Made by a program: the position numbers and the translations under genes
Source: Campylobacteraceae bacterium
GTDB lineage: Bacteria; Campylobacterota; Campylobacteria; Campylobacterales; Sulfurovaceae
Direction of reading: 5' to 3'
Assembly: GCA_026982175.1 (NCBI GenBank)
Contig: JALSHP010000349.1
Location: forward strand, 1 to 9,850
Length of the DNA stretch: 9,850 bases
Shown here: piece by piece, positions 1-5,292 of the stretch
Numbering within the stretch: the stretch's first letter is position 1
Layout: each line of letters starts with the position of its first letter
The notes under the pieces: model-generated
What the model saw: only the letters and a program-made list of their open reading frames with translations
What the model was told of the DNA's origin: nothing
Database searches by the model: none

Positions 1-2
1 AA

Positions 3-167
3 AATTTACCTAAAAATTTAGTTGATATTCAAAATGAAAATAGGACTCCTATCAAAAAAGTTTCATCAAAAAAAGCTTTTGGTATTTTAAAAGGTAAAAT
101 TAACGACCCTGTGGCATGGCAAAGAGGTATCAGAGAAGAGAGTGACAGAGATATTTATGGAATTTAG
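3..167 (+). CDS. C-terminal part of a probable type II antitoxin (5' end outside window)
   Basis: An open frame enters from the left edge and ends at TAG 165-167, giving about 54 residues with no internal stop. The visible part ends in a segment reading AFGILKGKINDPVAWQRGI followed by a charged tail ending DRDIYGI. Such a tail (small 'G-L/I-LKGKI' block, then acidic/charged end) is typical of small antitoxins encoded just before PIN-domain toxins. The next ATG lies four bases after the stop and opens a PIN-like gene, which is the main reason for calling this an antitoxin. The N-terminal DNA-binding part is missing from the window, so the antitoxin family (VapB-like or other) cannot be decided. 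The gene may be intact, but its partner is dead. It could also be a remnant. Confidence 0.5.
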   Translation, partial: NLPKNLVDIQNENRTPIKKVSSKKAFGILKGKINDPVAWQRGIREESDRDIYGI

Positions 168-171
168 ATAA

Positions 172-468
172 ATGAAATACCTTTTAGACTCCAATATTAT
201 TATCTATTATTGAAATGGAGATAGAGATATTTATGACTTTATAGAAGAGCATAAAGCCATATCTGCTATCTCTTTGATTACCTATTATGAAGTTTTAAAT
301 TATGACTTTACAGAGGAATAGTCCCTAGCAGTTAAAGAGTTTTTAGATGAATTTGAGGTTTTATCGGTATCAAAAAACATTATTAATCAAGCATTGAAAA
401 ATAGAAAGCACAAAAAGATAAAAATGGCTGATAATTTTATATTGGCTACTGCACAGATAGAAATTTAG
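172..468 (+). pseudogene. Broken PIN-domain (VapC-like) toxin gene
   Basis: Reading from ATG 172 gives MKYLLDSNIIIYY and then TGA at 211-213. The same frame continues for about 35 residues to TAG at 319-321, and then for 48 more to TAG 466-468. The start has the PIN first acidic motif (LLDSNI), the middle has SAISLITYYEVL with the second acidic residue (E), and the end has MADNFILATAQ with the third (D). The frame matches a VapC-like ribonuclease toxin throughout, so both internal stops are probably point mutations: TGG to TGA (Trp, in YY-W-NGD) and CAG to TAG (Gln, in TEE-Q-SLA). The C-terminal strand and helix expected after ATAQ (about 25-30 residues) are missing, replaced by unrelated sequence. 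ATG follows the antitoxin stop by four bases, the normal toxin-antitoxin operon layout. I infer a non-functional gene; sequencing error is unlikely with several independent lesions. Confidence 0.75.
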
Positions 469-658
469 AAGATGAAGTTGCAAAAGGAGCTGAAATGTTA
501 AGTGTAGATATTGAGCAGACCCCATTTTATAAGATGGCAGAGAAGCGAGGCGTTCAAAAGAGTTTCAAATTACCATAGATGATGTAGTAGCAAAATTAAA
601 TATCAAAAAAGAGGAGCTTTTAGAGTATATGCAAAGCAAAGAGGGTCGAGGGAAATAG
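462..658 (+). pseudogene. Frameshifted C-terminal remnant, possibly of an Rpn-like nuclease/transposase
   Basis: Two pieces in different frames form one plausible protein tail. The first (from about 462 to about 552) reads NLEDEVAKGAEML, then SVDIEQTPFYKMAEKRG. The second (about 557-658, stop TAG 656-658) reads EFQITIDDVVAKLNIKKEEL and continues to a short basic end. A small indel near the run of A at 556-559 would join them. The charged AEKRG linker followed by a helix pair of the 'I-x-D-V-x-x-x-L-x-I-x-x-E-E-L' kind resembles the C-terminus of Rpn/PD-(D/E)XK-type recombination-promoting nucleases, where a similar small helical motif ends the protein. No catalytic domain is present, so this is family resemblance from memory, not proof. 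The fragment starts where the PIN toxin breaks off, so the two were joined by deletion or recombination. Confidence 0.4.
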
Positions 659-674
659 TTGGATATTGAAAATA

Positions 675-722
675 TTGTAGAGACGACCTCCATGTCTGCC
701 CTTTGCTCAGATTGAATTTTAA
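675..722. repeat. Candidate decayed palindromic dispersed repeat
   Basis: The segment 678-704 contains GAGACGAC, then CTCCAT, then GTCTGCCC, an imperfect inverted repeat: three pairs next to the loop match, the arms further out are only partly complementary. It is the most GC-rich stretch of this non-coding gap and lies between the Rpn-like remnant and the thyX promoter. Short palindromes of this look are found scattered between genes in many bacteria, so a decayed repeat unit is plausible. Copy number cannot be seen from one window. Confidence 0.3.
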
Positions 723-743
723 GTCTAAAAAATTAGCTATAAT
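718..743 (+). promoter_or_regulatory. thyX-dedA promoter (extended -10 TATAAT at 738-743)
   Basis: TATAAT at 738-743 is a perfect -10 box preceded by AGC, in an A/T-rich stretch. TTTAAGTCT at 718-726 resembles the T-rich upstream element described for Campylobacter sigma-70 promoters, which often lack a standard -35 box, though the spacing is shorter than usual. A start near 750 would leave a leader of about 25 bases before thyX. Confidence 0.6.
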
Positions 744-763
744 ATACACTATTATTTAACTTT

Positions 764-768
764 AGAGG
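764..768 (+). promoter_or_regulatory. Ribosome binding site favouring the second thyX ATG
   Basis: AGAGG at 764-768 sits only two bases before ATG 771 but eight before the in-frame ATG 777. Eight bases is normal spacing, so 777 is the likelier start and the first two codons (Met-Arg) are probably untranslated. Confidence 0.55.
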
Positions 769-776
769 TCATGAGA

Positions 777-1622
777 ATGGAAAAAATAGAAAAATATAAC
801 ATAGAGTATGAGAAGCCAAAAGTGACACTTTTGCAAAATTCTGGACTAGGGGTGGCAGAGATAGCTGCACGAACTTGTTATGATAGTTTTGAGAGTTCAG
901 AAAATGCATGTGTTCAAAATGCAATGACGCATTTAGATACTGAGGCAATAAATAACATAGAGGAGTCTCAACTCCTCTCTAACTTGGCATGGGTACATCA
1001 TCATCACTCCATTATTGAACATGCAACGCTCTCTTACTTGGTGGAAGGGACTTCACGAGGGGTTTTACAAGAACATGCACGGCATAGACTTCAAGCTATT
1101 TCGGTACGTAGCACACGCTATACCATGTCTTCTGTCATTAACGCTTTTGTGGCATCACTCACTTTGGGGGTAGCTACAGAGGAGGCTTTTGAGTTTTTTT
1201 TAGTGAAACTATTGGATTTAAATCTCTTTGTTATTACCGACAGAGACTACTTAAGCATTGAGATACGTGCTATTTATGACAAGTTTGTGTTTCAGTATAA
1301 GCGAAATTCAGACTTTTTAGTGGGTGCTGTGGCTAAGTCCTCTTTACCTTTGGTAGAAGAACTTCAAGGCGATGCTGAAGCACTCTTTCAAGCTTTACAA
1401 AGTGGCAAGAAAAAGCGAAATGTGGGCGATGGATTTAAACACATTGTCTCCGATAATTGGAAAGTGGATATGGTGATTACTTTTAATATTCGTTCACTCA
1501 AAAACTACTTTGACCTAAGGGACTCTGGGGCGGCATGGTTTCAGATACAGTGGTTAGCCAAAGAGATGAAAAATGTGACACCTTTGAAGTATCTAAAATT
1601 AATTTCTAAAGAGTATAAATAG
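777..1622 (+). CDS. thyX: Flavin-dependent thymidylate synthase ThyX
   Basis: Converts dUMP to dTMP in the cytoplasm, using methylene-tetrahydrofolate as carbon donor and FAD/NAD(P)H as reductant. Numbering from ATG 777: the His-rich HHHHSIIEH stretch is at about 74-82, the TSRGVLQE segment at about 92-99, and the ThyX signature RHR-x7-S at 102-112 (RHRLQAISVRSTRY), with Ser112 as the conserved serine. The 'LQE-x-x-RHR ... SVRSTRY' wording is the Helicobacter/Campylobacter variant and lacks the usual Asn-Glu pair. A C-terminal NIRSLKNYFDLR block (about 237-248) carries the arginine that normally contacts dUMP. At 281 residues it is longer than the roughly 210-220 typical of this group; the extra length lies mostly between the signature and the C-terminal block (about 120-220). 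ATG 771 is an in-frame alternative but is too close to the ribosome site. It is the first gene after an accessory scar and abuts dedA without a gap, so the two are probably co-transcribed. Confidence 0.9.
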   Translation: MEKIEKYNIEYEKPKVTLLQNSGLGVAEIAARTCYDSFESSENACVQNAMTHLDTEAINNIEESQLLSNLAWVHHHHSIIEHATLSYLVEGTSRGVLQEHARHRLQAISVRSTRYTMSSVINAFVASLTLGVATEEAFEFFLVKLLDLNLFVITDRDYLSIEIRAIYDKFVFQYKRNSDFLVGAVAKSSLPLVEELQGDAEALFQALQSGKKKRNVGDGFKHIVSDNWKVDMVITFNIRSLKNYFDLRDSGAAWFQIQWLAKEMKNVTPLKYLKLISKEYK

Positions 1623-2207
1623 ATGCATGAAATAGTAGAATTTGTGGTGGGTATAGCCCGTGAGTTTGGATATTTAGGCATTTTTATTATGATGTTTTTA
1701 GAGAGTACTTTTTTTCCTTTTCCCTCTGAAGTAGCGATGATACCTGCTGGAATTTTAGCCTCAAAAGGTGAGATGAATTTAGCTTTGGCAATTTTTGTGG
1801 GAACAAGTGGTTCGCTTTTTGGTGCCTTATTTAACTACTTTTTGGCACGAAAATATGGACGCGTGGGTGTTTTAAAGTTTGGAAAATATTTTTTCTTTAA
1901 TGAAGAGAAGTTAGCGAAGATGGAGAACTTCTTTCTACAACATGGCTCTTTTTCGACATTTATATCAAGACTAATTCCAGGGGTACGACAATTGGTCTCT
2001 CTTCCTGCGGGACTCTCTTGCATGAATTTAGGAAAATTTTCACTCTATACCACCTTGGGTGCAGGGCTTTGGGTGACTGTTTTGGCACTTTTTGGCTACT
2101 TCATTGGAGAAAATGATGAATATCTTCATCAGATTGTTTTGGGAACACTTGGGGTAATGCTTTTAGCAACGCTACTCTATGTTTATGTCAATAAAAGAGC
2201 AAAGTAG
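1623..2207 (+). CDS. DedA-family inner-membrane protein
   Basis: DedA (VTT-domain) proteins are polytopic inner-membrane proteins. Members have been linked to undecaprenyl-phosphate or phospholipid flipping and to proton-motive-force homeostasis; the exact substrate here is unknown. The 194 residues show the family pattern in order: a first re-entrant/membrane segment with MFLESTFFPFPSEVAMIPAG (about 24-42, conserved Glu27 and Glu36), a Gly-rich segment with GALFNYFLARKYGR (67-80), then FISRLIPGVRQLVSLPAGL (113-131) with the two conserved arginines Arg116 and Arg122, and two C-terminal hydrophobic helices (about 141-162 and 170-188). Length is normal for a compact DedA. The ATG follows the thyX stop with no gap, so translation is likely coupled to thyX; an AAAGAG about nine bases upstream is a weak ribosome site. 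Which DedA subfamily it belongs to cannot be decided by eye. Confidence 0.88.
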   Translation: MHEIVEFVVGIAREFGYLGIFIMMFLESTFFPFPSEVAMIPAGILASKGEMNLALAIFVGTSGSLFGALFNYFLARKYGRVGVLKFGKYFFFNEEKLAKMENFFLQHGSFSTFISRLIPGVRQLVSLPAGLSCMNLGKFSLYTTLGAGLWVTVLALFGYFIGENDEYLHQIVLGTLGVMLLATLLYVYVNKRAK

Positions 2208-2208
2208 A

Positions 2209-2214
2209 TATAAT
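2209..2214 (+). promoter_or_regulatory. Possible proA promoter -10 box
   Basis: TATAAT at 2209-2214 directly follows the dedA stop and is preceded by GTAGA. A start near 2221 gives a leader of about 20 bases. There is no clear -35 box, which is common in this group. proA may therefore be transcribed separately from thyX-dedA, or read from both. Confidence 0.4.
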
Positions 2215-2240
2215 TGAGTAAAAAAATGGGACAATAAATT

Positions 2241-3473
2241 ATGAAAGAATTTTTACAAAAAGCAAAAGCCTCAACGCAAATCATTGCCACATTGGATGGT
2301 AAAACAAAAAATAGAATATTAAATGAGATGGCAGATGCCTTGGTTAGTCAAACAAAAGTCATTGTTACTGAAAATAAAAAAGATATGGATGCAGGAGAGA
2401 AATCGAATCTTGATGCAGCACTTTTAGATAGGTTACTACTAGATGAGGGGAGAGTCTCCTCTATTGCTAACTCTTTACGTGAGATAGCAGGATTGACCGA
2501 CCCTGTAGGACGTGTACTTGAGGGGTGGGTGAATGATGATAATTTACGTATTGAAAAAGTTTCTGTACCCATTGGGGTTGTGGGGGTGATTTATGAATCA
2601 CGTCCCAATGTTACTTCCGATGTGGCAGCTCTTTGTTTTAAAAGTGGAAATGTTGCCATTTTAAAAGGGGGAAAAGAGGCTGAACACTCAAATAGAGTGA
2701 TTGCTAAAGTGCTACAAGAGGTTTTGCTTAAAAATGGTCTACCAAAAGAGATAATCTCTTTGCTTCCTGATGCTTCACGTGAGGGGGTTGCGAAACTCAT
2801 TAAAGAAGATGAATATGTTGATTTAATTGTGCCTCGTGGGGGAGAACAACTTATTAAGTTTATTTCTAAAAACTCCTCTGTTCCTGTGGTAAAACATGAC
2901 AAAGGCTTGTGTCATACCTATATTCATAGAGATGCAAGTCACTCAAAAGCCTTAAGCATTGCTGTTAATGCAAAATGTCAGCGACCAGGGGTTTGTAATG
3001 CTATGGAGACATTAATTCTTGATGAGTCAATTGCAAAAGTCTTGCTTCCTGGACTATATAAGGCGTTTGTCGATGCAGGAACAAAGTTAAGAGGGTGTGA
3101 GAAGACCCGTGAAAATATTTTTATAGATTTGGCGACAGATGAGGATTTTAACACAGAGTATTTAGCCAATGAGTTGAACATTAAAGTTGTTAAAGGGATA
3201 GATGAGGCAATGGCTCATATTGTGAAGTATGGTTCAGGTCACTCCGAAGCGATTGTCACGGAAAATTATGGGGCAGCTGAAAAGTTTATGAATGCCATTG
3301 ATGCAGCTTGTGTCTATGTTAATGCGAGTACGCGTTTTACCGATGGGGCTGTCTTTGGTTTTGGTGCAGAGGTAGGCATCTCTACCAATAAACTTCATGC
3401 AAGAGGACCTATGGGGGTCAATGAGTTGACAACTTATAAATTTAAAATATATGGAAATGGTCAAATACGTTAG
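2241..3473 (+). CDS. proA: Gamma-glutamyl phosphate reductase (ProA)
   Basis: Catalyses the second step of proline synthesis: NADPH-dependent reduction of L-glutamyl 5-phosphate to glutamate-5-semialdehyde, in the cytoplasm. The 410-residue length is normal. Visible family marks are VGVIYESRPNVTSDVAALC (114-132), the nucleotide-binding region with ILKGGKEAEHSN (140-151), the catalytic cysteine Cys252 in QRPGVCNAMETL, the ProA signature spanning Val317 to Ile338 with GSGHSEAI, and NASTRFTDGAVFGFGAEVGI (361-380) near the C-terminus. All key residues look intact. The start is ATG 2241; GGGAC at 2228-2232 is a modest ribosome site. No proB or proC is in the window, so the proline pathway is dispersed here. 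Nothing in the sequence shows regulation beyond the possible promoter at 2209. Confidence 0.96.
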   Translation: MKEFLQKAKASTQIIATLDGKTKNRILNEMADALVSQTKVIVTENKKDMDAGEKSNLDAALLDRLLLDEGRVSSIANSLREIAGLTDPVGRVLEGWVNDDNLRIEKVSVPIGVVGVIYESRPNVTSDVAALCFKSGNVAILKGGKEAEHSNRVIAKVLQEVLLKNGLPKEIISLLPDASREGVAKLIKEDEYVDLIVPRGGEQLIKFISKNSSVPVVKHDKGLCHTYIHRDASHSKALSIAVNAKCQRPGVCNAMETLILDESIAKVLLPGLYKAFVDAGTKLRGCEKTRENIFIDLATDEDFNTEYLANELNIKVVKGIDEAMAHIVKYGSGHSEAIVTENYGAAEKFMNAIDAACVYVNASTRFTDGAVFGFGAEVGISTNKLHARGPMGVNELTTYKFKIYGNGQIR

Positions 3474-3496
3474 CGATAGTACTTTTTAAAAAAGCC

Positions 3497-3502
3497 TATA
3501 AA
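3497..3502 (+). promoter_or_regulatory. Possible weak promoter before tamA
   Basis: TATAAA at 3497-3502 lies in the 73-base, very AT-rich gap between proA and tamA. The gap also carries three copies of AAACAT (3509-3514, 3518-3523, 3526-3531). There is no strong terminator-like hairpin after proA, so read-through from proA is equally possible. Confidence 0.25.
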
Positions 3503-3546
3503 TATAAAAAACATATAAAACATACAAACATAAAAAAAGATTAAAT

Positions 3547-5292
3547 ATGCAATTAAAAATAAGTAGATATATTTTAATATTTTTTCTTTTGACAAATTAC
3601 TTTTATGCCAAAAAGATTGACTCTGTTTTAACACCCATTACTTTTGAAGGCAATCAAATTGTCTCTACTTCAGAGTTAGAAGCGTTCATTGGGGCTAAAA
3701 AAAACTCTCCACTCCTCTTTTGGAAAGATTCTTCTGCTAAAGTAGATATTAAGTTTCGTAAGAGATTAGATGAGATGTTAACACTTTTCTATAGAAATGA
3801 GGGGTTTTACGAAACCAATATTTCAAGTGTGTTAACAAGCAGTGGTATTCAAGTAAAAATTCAAGAGAATAGACCTATTATTATTCAAAAGATTGAGATA
3901 AAGAGTGATTTAGATATTACTGAAGAGATGCAGTTAGTAGAAGGAGAGCGTTTTCGAGCCAAAGAGTTTACTCAGATGAAGCGAGATGTTAAACAGAAGC
4001 TTCTTTTGGAGGGGTATTGTAGTCCAAAGCTCACAACAAAAGCCTATTTAACGCTTGAAGAGTATGCTGCGATTATCAAAATTGATTTAGCGAAACGTAA
4101 AATATGTCATTTTGGAAAAGTGACCATTGAGACCAACTCTTCGACTATGGATAATGACATTGTACGCTCACGGTTACACTTTAAAGAGGGAGAGGTTTTT
4201 AATATTGGTAAAATACAAGAGTCTTATGAGTCGCTTTATGGCTTGGAGAGTTTTGACCAATTGAGTTTGGACTATAGCCGAAATATTTACAATAAAAAGC
4301 CTGTCAATATTAAGTACAAAGAGGTACGCAAAAATATTCACACACGCATGGGAATAGGGTATGCTACTGATTTAAAACTACAAGCCAAACTTTATGCTGA
4401 ATATAAAAATTTTCGAGGTAATGGTAAAAAAATTCTTATTGATGCTGTCTATTCAGATATTCAAAAAGTAGTGGAGACAAGACTGTTTGTCCCTTATGTC
4501 TTCTCTATGGGCGATTATCATTTAGATTTTCAAAATTCATTGGGCTACTCTGAAGAGCAAAATATTCACCCTTTTGATGAGAGAATTCTTTATGATAAAC
4601 TCTATTTTTCACATAAAAGTTCTAAGTGGTACAACAGTTTAGGCTTTGGGTTTGAGCAGATTGATACTTTACATAGTGACAACCCTAACAATCGTAACTT
4701 TTTGGTTTACCCCTTTATGCGTTTAATTTATGACCAAAGAGATTCTAAGTTAAACCCTAAAAATGGTATCTACTTTTCACATGAGATGGAGTATGGACTG
4801 ACTTACTCTAAAAGCAATACCTCTTATCTAAAATATATGGAAGAGCTACGCTTAATCTATACACCTCTTTATGACATTACCCTCTCTTCGGTTGGACGAA
4901 TTGGTTCTATTAAGGTCTATGCTAATAATCTTCCTGAATCTAAAAAGTTTTTTGCAGGGGGTGCTTTTTCAAATCGTGCGTATGGATATGAACGCATTGG
5001 TATTACCGAATCATCGGTGAGTGACACGAGATTAGGAGGTTACACCTTAGCCAATTTAAGTTTAGAAGCCAATTTTCCTATTTATCAAAATTTTCGAGGA
5101 GCATTGTTTAGTGACAATACTATGATTTCAGATAATCAAGGTATTTGGGAATTTTCTAATAGGGTACTGACTTCAGTAGGAATTGGTTTTCGTTACTTAA
5201 CGCCCATTGGTCCTTTTAAGATTGATTTAGGGGCAAATGTGAATGACTTTAGCCAAAGAGCCGTTCATTTTCAAGTAGGTCAATCTTTTTGA
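3547..5292 (+). CDS. tamA: Outer-membrane Omp85-family protein, TamA-like
   Basis: An Omp85 barrel protein of the translocation-and-assembly module, which works with TamB in the outer membrane, probably in lipid transport or outer-membrane protein assembly. A signal peptide (residues 1-21, hydrophobic ILIFFLLTNYFYA, cleavage after Ala21) precedes three POTRA-like domains (about 29-107, 111-182, 187-258) and a C-terminal 16-strand-type barrel (about 262-581). The barrel shows LIYDQRDSKLNPKNGIYF (393-410), the loop-6 region GGAFSNRAYGYERIG (471-485), the end block GFRYLTPIGPFKIDLGANVN (547-566), and a terminal phenylalanine, the usual outer-membrane sorting signal. Its 581 residues and three POTRAs fit TamA better than BamA (five POTRAs, about 800 residues). 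The identity is also fixed by the overlapping tamB gene. Oddities: RGY/RGF of loop 6 is RAYGY here, and the whole protein has only two cysteines (158 and 187). Confidence 0.88.
   Translation: MQLKISRYILIFFLLTNYFYAKKIDSVLTPITFEGNQIVSTSELEAFIGAKKNSPLLFWKDSSAKVDIKFRKRLDEMLTLFYRNEGFYETNISSVLTSSGIQVKIQENRPIIIQKIEIKSDLDITEEMQLVEGERFRAKEFTQMKRDVKQKLLLEGYCSPKLTTKAYLTLEEYAAIIKIDLAKRKICHFGKVTIETNSSTMDNDIVRSRLHFKEGEVFNIGKIQESYESLYGLESFDQLSLDYSRNIYNKKPVNIKYKEVRKNIHTRMGIGYATDLKLQAKLYAEYKNFRGNGKKILIDAVYSDIQKVVETRLFVPYVFSMGDYHLDFQNSLGYSEEQNIHPFDERILYDKLYFSHKSSKWYNSLGFGFEQIDTLHSDNPNNRNFLVYPFMRLIYDQRDSKLNPKNGIYFSHEMEYGLTYSKSNTSYLKYMEELRLIYTPLYDITLSSVGRIGSIKVYANNLPESKKFFAGGAFSNRAYGYERIGITESSVSDTRLGGYTLANLSLEANFPIYQNFRGALFSDNTMISDNQGIWEFSNRVLTSVGIGFRYLTPIGPFKIDLGANVNDFSQRAVHFQVGQSF
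5277..5280 (+). promoter_or_regulatory. Ribosome binding site for the TTG start of tamB
   Basis: AGGT at 5277-5280, inside the tamA end, lies nine bases before TTG 5289 and supports that unusual start. Because it sits within the tamA coding end, ribosomes finishing tamA can restart on tamB. Confidence 0.5.

Noticed and set aside
211..213. TGA read as a sense codon (Trp or Sec) in the PIN gene
   Set aside because: A second stop (TAG 319-321) and a missing C-terminus make simple decay far more likely, and the other genes in the window do not need TGA read-through; tamA even uses TGA as its stop.
1..770. CRISPR array, tRNA or other RNA gene in the non-coding left part
   Set aside because: No regularly spaced repeats, no cloverleaf-like segment and no conserved RNA motif were seen; protein remnants explain most of it.
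1194..1201. Run of eight T in thyX as a phase-variable tract
   Set aside because: Eight T within a housekeeping gene of an AT-rich genome is expected by chance; phase variation in this phylum mostly uses long G/C runs.
2348..3464. Several antisense open frames opposite proA
   Set aside because: They lie wholly inside a clear, full-length proA, their proteins are Ser- and Phe-rich shadow products, and none has a ribosome site or family likeness.
3482..3494. CTTTTTAAAAAAG palindrome after proA as a terminator
   Set aside because: It has almost no GC pairs and no loop, so it would not form a stable intrinsic terminator hairpin.
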